From Promicromonospora sp. AC04 (lineage in GTDB: Bacteria; Actinomycetota; Actinomycetes; Actinomycetales; Cellulomonadaceae), in contig NZ_QBUG01000002.1 in NCBI RefSeq assembly GCF_003058225.1, positions 186,001-250,000 on the forward strand: a stretch of 64,000 nucleotides of DNA. The letters run 5' to 3'. The notes beneath the pieces are model-generated. The model worked only from the letters and a program-made list of their open reading frames with translations. It did no database searches and was not told where the DNA came from. The first letter of the stretch is position 1. The number at the start of each line of letters is the position of its first letter. A program made the translations under genes and the position numbers. Positions 44,156 to 51,829 of the stretch are shown in pieces.

Positions 44156-44683
44156 TCAGGAGATTCTTCTGCTGGGCCGTCTCGCCGCGACCTCGGCACC
44201 CAGGGCCCTGCCCCATTCGCGTGCGCGGTCGAGCTCGCCCGCGACGAGGGGGCCGGTGACGTCGGTGACCCGGAAGCTGACGGGAGCGGCGACGAGGGGG
44301 TATCCCAACCGGTCCAGCCGACGGCTCGCCGCACGCGCTGCCGAGCCCGTGACGCGCGACCTCGCCCGGGTGTCGAACGTCGTTGCCTCCGCCTCGGTCA
44401 TCACACCCGGAAGGCCTTCGAGCCACTCCCGGATACCGCGGTCGCGTGAGATGACGTCCGACGCCCGCTGGGCGGCGTCACGCCGGGTCGACGGCCGGGA
44501 CATGCTGAAGGCATGCGTCGGCCCGCCGACCACCAGCAGTGTGACGTCGGCGGGCACGGTATCGGGCGCCTGGCCCACCTCGACGGCGTCGGCATGCATC
44601 GACACCTCGATCCCCTCCCCGATCGCCCGCGCGATCGCCTCGGTATTGCCGAACATGGACTCGTAGACCACAAGTGCACGCAT
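44156..44683 (-). CDS. Flavodoxin-family protein
   Basis: A 175-residue flavodoxin-like protein. The FMN phosphate loop YESMFGNTEAIA is at residues 7-18 and the GGPTHAFSMSRP segment near 60 would contact the isoalloxazine ring. It is probably a small electron carrier or quinone-reductase-like protein. It is the first gene of an operon continuing with the HAD, GH65 and P1B ATPase genes. A DosR-like site (44765-44778) lies 82 bp upstream. Confidence 0.88.
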   Translation of the reverse strand: MRALVVYESMFGNTEAIARAIGEGIEVSMHADAVEVGQAPDTVPADVTLLVVGGPTHAFSMSRPSTRRDAAQRASDVISRDRGIREWLEGLPGVMTEAEATTFDTRARSRVTGSAARAASRRLDRLGYPLVAAPVSFRVTDVTGPLVAGELDRAREWGRALGAEVAARRPSRRIS

Positions 44684-44764
44684 CGCGGTTACCTCCCTTG
44701 GCTGTCGGGTCCCACGTTCCTCGCCGGACCTGCCGGACGTCAGGGCCGTCCGGCCCGGTCCCGC

Positions 44765-44778
44765 GGGACGTTTGGCCC
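44765..44778. promoter_or_regulatory. DosR/DevR-like box upstream of the flavodoxin operon
   Basis: GGGACGTTTGGCCC, an imperfect palindrome matching GGGACCTTNGGYCC at most positions, lies between the alcohol dehydrogenase stop and the flavodoxin start on the minus strand. Confidence 0.55.
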
Positions 44779-44874
44779 CTGTCCCGGGCGCACCTCGCCA
44801 CCAGGACCGGGGACTGCTGGCCGCGGTAGGCGGCCGAGGGCAGCCAAGACGAGCGTCCGCGGCTCCCGCGGCGG

Positions 44875-45885
44875 TCACATCCCGAAGACGATGCGGGCTG
44901 GTACCCGCCCGGCCAGGACATCGGCGATGGACTCATTGACCTCGGCGAGCTTGCGCTCGACGGCGACGACCTCGGTGCGGCCCGCCGCGTGGAGGGCGAA
45001 GACGTCGGCAAGGTCGTTACGGGTGCCGACGATGGACCCGATCACCGAGATGCCCTTGAGCACCGTGTCGAAGATCGGCAGCTGGATCGTGCCGTCGGCG
45101 GGCAGCGCGACGCAGACCAGCCGGCCGCCGCGCCGCAGCGAGCGAAATGCTTGGTCGAACGAGGCCGACGACGCGGCGAGCGCCACGGCGACGTCCGCGC
45201 CACCGAGCCGCTGGATGGCCTCGGCCGGGTCCTCGCGGGAGGCGTTGACGACGTGGTCGGCGCCGAGCCGGGTGGCCAGCTCGAGCTTGTGGTCCTCGAC
45301 GTCGACGGCGATGACGAACGCGCCGGCGATCCGGGCGTACTGCAGCGCGAGGTGGCCGAGCCCACCGATGCCGAACACCGCCACGGTCTCCGCGGGCGCC
45401 ACGCGCGCGACCTTGATGGCCTTGTAGGTGGTGACACCCGCGCAGCTCAGGGGCGCGGCGTCGAGCGAGGTCACTCCGTCGGGGACCGGTACGGCGAACC
45501 CTGCCCGCACGACGGCGTACTCGGCGAACGCTCCGTTGACGGAGTAGCCGGAGTTCTGCTGCTTCTCGCACAGGGTCTCCCAGCCGGCAATGCAGTAGCG
45601 GCACTCGCCGCACGCGCTGCCGAGCCAGGCGATGGCGACGCGGTCGCCGACGGCGCGGGCGGTGACCCCGTTGCCCAGCCTCTCGATGCGGCCGACGCCC
45701 TCGTGCCCGGGGATGAACGGCGGAGTGGGCTTGACCGGCCAGTCACCGTGAGCTGCGTGGATGTCGGTGTGGCACAGCCCGCTGGTCTCGATCCGGACCA
45801 GTACCTCACCGGGCCCGGGCTCGGGCACGGGCACGTCCTTGACCTGCAGCGGGGCGGCGAAGTCGGTGACGACTGCGGCTCTCAT
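44875..45885 (-). CDS. Zinc-dependent alcohol dehydrogenase (AdhP-like)
   Basis: A 336-residue medium-chain dehydrogenase interconverting alcohols and aldehydes with NAD(H). Catalytic-zinc ligands lie in GLCHTD and GHE, and structural-zinc cysteines in GSACGECRYCIAGWETLC (about residues 90-107). The cofactor motif GIGGLGH is near 170. The length and GHEGVGRI pattern fit AdhP/AdhT-type ethanol dehydrogenases. With PflB it could recycle NADH by reducing acetaldehyde under low oxygen. Two or three GGGACCTT-type sites lie 90-180 bp upstream, in the region shared with a universal stress gene. Confidence 0.92.
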   Translation of the reverse strand: MRAAVVTDFAAPLQVKDVPVPEPGPGEVLVRIETSGLCHTDIHAAHGDWPVKPTPPFIPGHEGVGRIERLGNGVTARAVGDRVAIAWLGSACGECRYCIAGWETLCEKQQNSGYSVNGAFAEYAVVRAGFAVPVPDGVTSLDAAPLSCAGVTTYKAIKVARVAPAETVAVFGIGGLGHLALQYARIAGAFVIAVDVEDHKLELATRLGADHVVNASREDPAEAIQRLGGADVAVALAASSASFDQAFRSLRRGGRLVCVALPADGTIQLPIFDTVLKGISVIGSIVGTRNDLADVFALHAAGRTEVVAVERKLAEVNESIADVLAGRVPARIVFGM

Positions 45886-45975
45886 GACAGCTCCCTTCGG
45901 AAGGTGATGCTCGGGTAGCCATCCGCGAGAAGCGGTGACCGTCTTAACATCATTCCTCTGGCTGTCGCGATGCAT

Positions 45976-46068
45976 GGGCCGAAGGTCCCAGATGCCGGCG
46001 GTAAACGTCCCGCGGCGCATCACTCGGCCAGATCCTTCCCAGCGGATCTGACAGCGGCCAAAGGTCCC
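45976..46068. promoter_or_regulatory. DosR/DevR-like boxes between alcohol dehydrogenase and Usp genes
   Basis: GGGCCGAAGGTCCC (45976-45989) and CGGCCAAAGGTCCC (46055-46068) read on the minus strand as GGGACCTTCGGCCC and GGGACCTTTGGCCG. A weaker GGTAAACGTCCC is at 46000-46011. They lie 91 bp before the dehydrogenase start and 84 bp before the Usp start. Confidence 0.62.
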
Positions 46069-46152
46069 GTCGATCCGTGACCCTCGCCCCTGCCGCCCGC
46101 CGGCCGCTAGCGGCAGTCTCGAAGGAAACGACACGAGAGAGGACAGCTCGTC

Positions 46153-47037
46153 ATGAGCATCACGCAGACCCGCCTTCCGTCCGTCGTCGTCGCCGTCGAC
46201 GGAAGCGGACGTGGTACTGGAGCGCTTCGGTTCGCCATCGATGAGGCCCGCGCCCGGGGAACCGGGGTGCGGATGTTCCATGTCCTGGACGACGATGGGG
46301 GCACCGGTCACGAGATCATGGACACGGAGATGACGGAGGCATGCGTCGCCGCGCCGGACGTCGAGTTCGACTGGAAGTTCGGCCGGGGCCCGCGAGCGGA
46401 CGAGCTCGTCCAGTCGACCGTCGCCGGCGACCTCCTCGTACTCGGCCGCTCGTCGCCGCGGATCGCCGGGCGCCCCGCCGTCGGAACCGTGACCACCGAG
46501 GTGGCCGCACGTACACCGGCGTCCATCGTGGTCGTGCCCGCCGACTGGCGTTCCACGAGCCACGGCCGCATCGTCGTCGGGGTCAAGTCGTGCGCGAACG
46601 CCGGGGAGCTGCTGGCAAGCGCGTTCGCCGCGGCATCCACACGGCACGCCGCCCTGCGGGTGGTGCACGTGTGCGACGCGCCGGAACCCGCCGGCCCGGT
46701 CCGGGCGGACGCGCACCCCGGCGACCTGCGCACGTCCGAGGGCCGGATGCTGGAGGTACTCGTGCGCGACTGGGCTGCCGTCTTCCCGGACGTCGCTGTG
46801 GAGACGTCGTTCGTGCACGGGCCGCCGGCGCGTGCCCTGGTCGACGCCGCGGCCGACGCCGATGTCCTGCTGACAGCCCGGCACCACCGGGACCTCCGGC
46901 ACCTGGTCCGCCTCGGTCCCGTACCGCGGGCGGTCCTCGGTTCCTCGGACACTCCCGTCGAGGTGGTCCCCTTGACCGGGGTGCTGATGCCGGCGCCGCT
47001 CGTGGTCGAACGTTCCGGGACCATCCTCAAGAACTGA
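46153..47037 (+). CDS. Universal stress protein, tandem Usp domains
   Basis: A 294-residue two-domain Usp. The first domain starts VVVAVDGSGRG and has the ATP-loop-like LLVLGRSSPRIAGRPAVGTVT. The second begins IVVGVK and ends LLTARHHRDLRHLVRLG...VLGSSD with a weaker glycine pattern, so it may not bind nucleotide. It is divergent from the alcohol dehydrogenase gene; both share DosR-like boxes. An ArsR gene follows 76 bp later. Confidence 0.9.
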   Translation: MSITQTRLPSVVVAVDGSGRGTGALRFAIDEARARGTGVRMFHVLDDDGGTGHEIMDTEMTEACVAAPDVEFDWKFGRGPRADELVQSTVAGDLLVLGRSSPRIAGRPAVGTVTTEVAARTPASIVVVPADWRSTSHGRIVVGVKSCANAGELLASAFAAASTRHAALRVVHVCDAPEPAGPVRADAHPGDLRTSEGRMLEVLVRDWAAVFPDVAVETSFVHGPPARALVDAAADADVLLTARHHRDLRHLVRLGPVPRAVLGSSDTPVEVVPLTGVLMPAPLVVERSGTILKN

Positions 47038-47088
47038 CGGCACCTGATGGCAGTCCTCACGCGGCGTATGCGGGCCGCCGCACTATGG

Positions 47089-47106
47089 TTTCAGCAACTG
47101 CTAAAG
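47089..47106. promoter_or_regulatory. Candidate ArsR operator
   Basis: TTTCAGCAACTGCTAAAG is an imperfect palindrome centred on AGCA-AC-TGCT, 7 bp before the GTG of the ArsR gene. It is the kind of site ArsR/SmtB repressors bind, and its position allows autoregulation of the ArsR-SulP pair. Confidence 0.5.
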
Positions 47107-47113
47107 TCATTCG

Positions 47114-47602
47114 GTGGACACGCAGCCCCTCTACGCGATCAAGGCGGAGCTCTTCAAGAGCCTGGCTCATCCGGTGCGCATCCAGGTGCTCGAGGTGCTC
47201 GCCGCCGACCTGGAGCTGACCGCGCCGGTATCGCGGCTGCTTGACGTGACCGGTACCGAACCGTCTGCGCTCTCCCAGCACCTCGCCGTCCTCAAGCGTG
47301 CGGGCGTCGTCGAGTCCACCCGCTCGGGCAACGCCGTGCAGTACCGGCTCACCGAACCGCTCGTCGCGGAGCTGCTCGTGGTCGCGCGCGCGTTCCTGTT
47401 GCGGCGCCTGGCCGGCTTCGCCGCCGACGACGGCCGACTCGCCGCCGCACGCCGCCTGCCCGCCCTGCCCGGGGCGAGCGCCCGGGCAGTCCTGGAGGTG
47501 GCCCTCACCGAGACAGCACCGATCGAAACGGGCTCGATCGAGACGGCTCCGACCGAGACGGCCCCGACCGAGACGGCCCCGACCGAGACGGCGGAGCGAT
47601 GA
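47114..47602 (+). CDS. ArsR-family regulator with pentapeptide-repeat tail
   Basis: A 162-residue winged-helix repressor. LFKSLAHPVRIQVLEVLA opens the HTH (residues 14-31), and PSALSQHLAVLKRAGVV is the recognition helix region (about 50-66). No metal-binding CxC is visible, so it is not an arsenic or zinc sensor of the classic kind. The last 30 residues are six ET-type pentapeptides encoded by a 15-bp tandem repeat. The GTG start has a very short leader. The stop overlaps the SulP gene (ATGA), a pairing common in actinobacteria, so it probably senses the transported anion or redox state. Confidence 0.9.
   Translation: MDTQPLYAIKAELFKSLAHPVRIQVLEVLAADLELTAPVSRLLDVTGTEPSALSQHLAVLKRAGVVESTRSGNAVQYRLTEPLVAELLVVARAFLLRRLAGFAADDGRLAAARRLPALPGASARAVLEVALTETAPIETGSIETAPTETAPTETAPTETAER
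47510..47599 (+). repeat. 15-bp coding tandem repeat at the ArsR C-terminus
   Basis: Six 15-bp units encode ETAPI, ETGSI, ETAPT, ETAPT, ETAPT and ETAER. The last three-plus units are nearly identical in DNA. The array ends at the ATGA overlap with the SulP gene. Confidence 0.9.
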
Positions 47603-49317
47603 CCGTCCGCGATGCGCTCGCCCGGCTCGATGTGCGTGACCTGCTCCCCCGGCGGGACGACTACGACCTTCGACCGCGAACAATCGGGGCCGACCTGCTC
47701 GCCGGGCTGACCGTAGGCATCGTCGCGCTGCCGCTCGCGCTCGCGTTCGGCGTCAGCTCCGGCGTCGGCCCGGCCGCCGGCCTGGTGACCGCGGTCGTCG
47801 CTGGGGTCGTCGCGGCGGTGTTCGGCGGCTCCCGGTTCCAGGTCTCCGGGCCGACCGGCGCCATGGCCGTCATCCTCGCGCCGATCGTCGCCGAGCACGG
47901 AATTGCCTCGGTCGCCCTGGTCACCCTGCTCGGCGGGCTGATCGTCCTGTTGGCCGGGGTGCTACGGCTGGGTCGGGCGGTCACGTTCATCCCGTGGCCG
48001 GTGGTCGAGGGATTCACCCTCGGGATCGCCGCGATCATCTTCCTGCAGCAGGTCCCCGCCGCCGTCGGGCAGGAAGCGGCCGCCGGTGGCAACACCCTGC
48101 TGACCGCGGTACGCGCCATCACCGACGCGGCCGGTGCCCTCGACACCCTTGCCCTGGATGCGGCCTCACTCTGGTCGCTCGCCATCGTGACGCTGGTCGC
48201 CGCGCTCATGCTCGTACTGCCCCACCTGCACGCCGCGATCCCCGCCTCCCTGGTTGCCGTCGTGGCCGCCACCGTGCTCACTCAGGCCACCGGCGCATCG
48301 GTCACCACCATAGGGACCCTGCCCGACGCCCTCCCCGTCCCGGTCCTGCCCGGTCTCAGCGCGACGGCGGTGGGAGACCTGCTCGGCGCTGCCGTGGCGA
48401 TCGCGGCGCTGGCCGCCATCGAGTCCCTGCTGTCCGCGCGAGTCGCCGCTTCCATAGCGCCCGGCGGCTCGGTCTACCAACCGGACCGAGAGCTCGTCGG
48501 GCAGGGCCTCGCCTCCGTCGCGTCCGGCCTGTTCGGCGGCATGCCCGCCACCGGCGCCATCGCGCGCACCGCGGTCAACGTGCGCTCCGGAGCCCGCACA
48601 CGCCTGGCCGCCGTCGTGCACGCACTGGTGATCCTCGCCGTGATCTACCTCGCCACCGGACCCGTCGGCCGCATCCCGCTGGCCGCACTGGCAGGTGTCC
48701 TCATGGTCACCTCGTTCCGCATGATCGGCGCCGGAACCATCCGCGCCGTGCTGCGCTCCACCCGGTCCGACGCCGCGACCTTCGTCGTCACGGCTGTCAT
48801 CACCGTCGCGTTCGACCTGATCGAGGCAGTCCAGATCGGGCTCGTCGTGGCGGCATTCTTCGCTTTGCGGCGCCTGGCCCGCGCCTCGTCCGTGCACCGC
48901 GAGCCGCTGCCCGGCCTCGCCCACGAGGGCGACGAACGGATCGCACTCTTCCGGCTCGACGGCGCGATGTTCTTCGGGGCGTCCGACCGGATCCTCGGCG
49001 AGGTCACCGACACCTCGGTACGCGAGAACGTCCTGGTCGTCATCCTGCGCCTGTCCCAGCTCGGCATGGTCGACGCCACCGGAGCACGAGCCCTCGCCGA
49101 GCTCGTCACCGCACTCGAACAGCGAGGCATCACCGTCCTCGCCAAAGGCGTACAGCCCCAGCACCTCAGGCTCATGACCACCGTCGGCATGCTGGACGAG
49201 CTACGCCACGAGAGCCACCTGTTCAACACGCTGGACGACGCCGTCACCCACGCCCGATCCCACGTTCACCGCGCCGCACAGGGCACCGACATCGCACAGC
49301 TCGACGGACGACGCTGA
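47599..49317 (+). CDS. SulP-family anion transporter with STAS domain
   Basis: A 572-residue membrane transporter for sulfate, bicarbonate or related anions. The SulP core spans about residues 30-420 with LLAGLTVGIVALPLALAFG near the start, FGGSRFQVSGPTGAM near 75 and FGGMPATGAIARTAVN near 315. A cytoplasmic STAS domain (about 440-560) has the VVILRLSQLGMVDATGA signature. It is translationally coupled to the ArsR gene. Bicarbonate or sulfate transport is possible; the substrate cannot be read. Confidence 0.92.
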   Translation: MTVRDALARLDVRDLLPRRDDYDLRPRTIGADLLAGLTVGIVALPLALAFGVSSGVGPAAGLVTAVVAGVVAAVFGGSRFQVSGPTGAMAVILAPIVAEHGIASVALVTLLGGLIVLLAGVLRLGRAVTFIPWPVVEGFTLGIAAIIFLQQVPAAVGQEAAAGGNTLLTAVRAITDAAGALDTLALDAASLWSLAIVTLVAALMLVLPHLHAAIPASLVAVVAATVLTQATGASVTTIGTLPDALPVPVLPGLSATAVGDLLGAAVAIAALAAIESLLSARVAASIAPGGSVYQPDRELVGQGLASVASGLFGGMPATGAIARTAVNVRSGARTRLAAVVHALVILAVIYLATGPVGRIPLAALAGVLMVTSFRMIGAGTIRAVLRSTRSDAATFVVTAVITVAFDLIEAVQIGLVVAAFFALRRLARASSVHREPLPGLAHEGDERIALFRLDGAMFFGASDRILGEVTDTSVRENVLVVILRLSQLGMVDATGARALAELVTALEQRGITVLAKGVQPQHLRLMTTVGMLDELRHESHLFNTLDDAVTHARSHVHRAAQGTDIAQLDGRR

Positions 49318-49321
49318 CGAC

Positions 49322-49804
49322 GTGCCAGACCTCGCCTTCGCCGCCCGTGAGTACCTGGCACGGCACGGCATCACCGCCCAGCAGGTCGCCGACCGCATGG
49401 GCCGGTCGATCGACTATGTCCTGGACCAGCTCACCGACGAGAGACCCCTCGGGGTGGACATCGTTCTGGCCCTGGCTGCCCTGACGACCGACTCACCCGA
49501 GCGGGTCTCCGCGGAGCTCGCCAGCATCGCCGCCACGGTGGCCGACCCGCCAGAAGTCGACAGCCAGGCCATGCGCCGCGCGCTCGCACAGGAGATCGGC
49601 GCGCAGCGTGCGGCACGGAACATGACCCACAAGCAGCTGGCCGACCTCACCGGCGAGCCCACGGACGCGATCGCAAGATACGAAACCGGTGACCTCGACG
49701 TCCCACCAGGCACCCTGCGACGGATCGCCGCCGCATTGGACACCTACCCCTCACGGATCTTGCTCGCCGCCGAGCACCGCACACGGCACAACCCGAAAGC
49801 CTGA
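49322..49804 (+). CDS. XRE-family helix-turn-helix protein
   Basis: A 160-residue protein with two HTH-like halves: residues 12-50 (ITAQQVADRMGRSIDYVLDQL) and a clear XRE HTH at about 90-150 (MTHKQLADLTGEPTDAIARYE, then LRRIAAAL). It starts with GTG 4 bp after the SulP stop, so it is probably in the same operon. Its target is unknown. No MmyB domain is present. Confidence 0.85.
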   Translation: MPDLAFAAREYLARHGITAQQVADRMGRSIDYVLDQLTDERPLGVDIVLALAALTTDSPERVSAELASIAATVADPPEVDSQAMRRALAQEIGAQRAARNMTHKQLADLTGEPTDAIARYETGDLDVPPGTLRRIAAALDTYPSRILLAAEHRTRHNPKA

Positions 49805-49949
49805 ACCTGGCCGCAGCCAGTCCGTTCACCGGTCTGACGCCACCAGACACGCACCCGCCGCGACCTGGCCCGGATCGCGCCTGACACCCCGATCGTGTTC
49901 CTCGAAGGGGGAGTTCTGTTCCCGATTTTCGCGACGCCAACCGGGCCGG

Positions 49950-50210
49950 TCACGCCTGCCACGTTCCGGGCATGGTCGTAGGTTCGTCATGCGCGCGGGA
50001 GGGGCTCGAGTGCCCCGCCATCCCAGCGAGCACCCCACCCAGGTCACTCGACCAGCCCGATCCGAAGATGCCGGCAGCAGAGGCCGGCTGGTCATACGTG
50101 GCGTAGGACCTCCCGATCGAGAGGTCGGCGATTGCGACGTCGTCGGCATCCGTCGCGAACTCGCCGGTCCACAATGCGACCTCGCCGGGTCCGGCCTCTG
50201 CCGTGTTGGG
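49950..50210 (-). pseudogene. Rhs/YD-repeat protein remnant
   Basis: Reading on the minus strand from about 50210, the frame encodes GPGEVALWTGEF, then ADLSIGRSY and GIFGSGWSSDLGG. This pattern matches the segment of Rhs-family proteins just before the YD repeats (normally ...LSRTYNS...FGPGWS). Only about 60 residues remain, the start is missing, and the likeness fades after SSDLGG. The fragment begins exactly where the FUSC/SnoaL gene ends, so a rearrangement removed the rest. The other 145 bp of this intergenic stretch (49805-49949) show nothing recognisable. Confidence 0.5.
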
Positions 50211-50211
50211 A

Positions 50212-51828
50212 TCAGCCAGAGATCACCAGGCTTGAGATGCGGTCGCCGTCGAGCACGAAGGTCATGGGGCCGGTGCCGTTGTAGCCGTTGCCCGAGACGG
50301 CCAGAGTCACGATCCAGGTGCTTGGTGCGGAGCCGGAGCGGACGTTGACGAGATCGAAGTGTGCCTGCACGCCGATGTTGTCGGTGCTGTTCCAACGCGC
50401 GATGCCGTCACGCCCGTGGAAGACGCGCCCCCAGTCCTCGAGCGTGGCGTCGGGTGCGAAGGCTTCGAGAAACGCTGCGGGGTCCGCGGCGTTCGTGGAA
50501 CTGATGAACTGCTCGATCGGGGCGGGGAGAGTGTGGTTCGACACTGTGTTCCTTTCGTGGGCTGCCAGGGCGTCTGCCCCGGGCTGAGCGGCCTGGTCGC
50601 CGTGGAGCGCGACTACGCCTGTGGCTCGTGCTGCTGCGATGAGTGGGGCGAGCCGAGCAATCGTGAGCTGAACGCCGCGGCGTTCGCCGCCGGCGCGCTC
50701 CACGACGCGGTCGAGGTACGCCAGTCGTTGCCGCACCCTGCGCATGTCGCGCCGGTTCGGTGTCGTGCCCGTGTCGAACAGGGTGGCGGACTGGCGTACG
50801 TCGTCCGCTGCGGACCTCACGATCCGTTCGATGAGTCCCGGCCACACCGCTCGCGCGACGACCACGGCCGCCACCGCGCCGATGATGGTCTGCCCGATCC
50901 AGGCAAGCGCGAGTGCGCCGATACCGGAAGCGGGCTCGGCGCTGTCGCTCAAGAGGAACGCGTAGGCGGTGATGACCACGACGGCGACCGCGTAGTTGCG
51001 GGCGACGACCAGCACGACAAGGCCCTGCAGCATGCCGAGTGCGATGCCGACCAGCGTGGTCGGCACGTCGAACGAGAGCACGACCGCGGCCAGGAGGATT
51101 CCGGCGACCGCACCGCCGACGCGTTGCAGGGCGCGTCGGTCGGTGACCGCCGCATAGCTGCCTTGGCCCAGCACACCCGCGGCAGCCACCATCGCCCAAT
51201 AGGGGTGGGCCAGCCCGCTGGCTGTGGCAAGGAGGCCCGCGACGAGTACGCCCGCCGAGGTTCGGGTGGCCAGGAGCAGCGCGGCGGGGGTCGGCGGCCA
51301 CCACGGAGGGTCGGCCGGTGTTGCCGAGCGTGCGGTGCGGGCGCGCCAGACCGCGAGGGCTGTGACGAGCAGGCTGCTCAGCACACCGGTGGCGAGGACG
51401 AGGAGCCCGTGGCCGATGGCATTGCTCGGCGGGAGGCCGGTGCCGGCTGCGCAGGCCAGGACGATGAGCTGGGGTCCGGGAGCGCCGAACTGGCTGACTT
51501 CGAAGAAGAGCGTGACGGTCGCGGCGAAGGCAGCGACCACGATGATGGAGATCCAGGAGTGTCCGGCGCTTGCCGCGCCGAGTGTGACTCCGAGTGCCAG
51601 GAGTGCCGCGGCGGACGCCGAGGCGGCGAGCGTTCCCAGCGCTCGCCGCCCGGCGCCGTACATGGCGGCGAACGCCCCGAGGCTTGCGGTCAGTCCCGAG
51701 CCGATGTCGCCGACGAGCGTCGCGACGATCACGGGTGTCGCTGTGCACACGACCGCGACGATCGCGACCGGATAGTCGGCCGGGTCGGGACGCAGGCTTG
51801 TCAGGCGCCCGGGGTGTACGCCGTGCAT
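50212..51828 (-). CDS. FUSC-family membrane protein fused in frame to a SnoaL-like domain
   Basis: A 538-codon frame. Residues about 15-335 contain two blocks of four to six membrane helices with the FUSC/aromatic-acid-exporter pattern (PYWAMVAAAGVLGQGSY near 209). A cytoplasmic helical region follows to about 425. The last 110 residues form a SnoaL/NTF2-like domain (IEQFISSTNAADPAAFLEAFAP to FVLDGDRISSLVISG). A GTG at 50544 preceded by AAAGGAA could start the SnoaL domain as a separate protein, so the frame may encode a fusion, two products, or a FUSC gene that lost its stop. It is one base after the aldehyde dehydrogenase stop, suggesting export of a toxic aromatic or its acid. Confidence 0.78.
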   Translation of the reverse strand: MHGVHPGRLTSLRPDPADYPVAIVAVVCTATPVIVATLVGDIGSGLTASLGAFAAMYGAGRRALGTLAASASAAALLALGVTLGAASAGHSWISIIVVAAFAATVTLFFEVSQFGAPGPQLIVLACAAGTGLPPSNAIGHGLLVLATGVLSSLLVTALAVWRARTARSATPADPPWWPPTPAALLLATRTSAGVLVAGLLATASGLAHPYWAMVAAAGVLGQGSYAAVTDRRALQRVGGAVAGILLAAVVLSFDVPTTLVGIALGMLQGLVVLVVARNYAVAVVVITAYAFLLSDSAEPASGIGALALAWIGQTIIGAVAAVVVARAVWPGLIERIVRSAADDVRQSATLFDTGTTPNRRDMRRVRQRLAYLDRVVERAGGERRGVQLTIARLAPLIAAARATGVVALHGDQAAQPGADALAAHERNTVSNHTLPAPIEQFISSTNAADPAAFLEAFAPDATLEDWGRVFHGRDGIARWNSTDNIGVQAHFDLVNVRSGSAPSTWIVTLAVSGNGYNGTGPMTFVLDGDRISSLVISG

Positions 51829-51829
51829 G

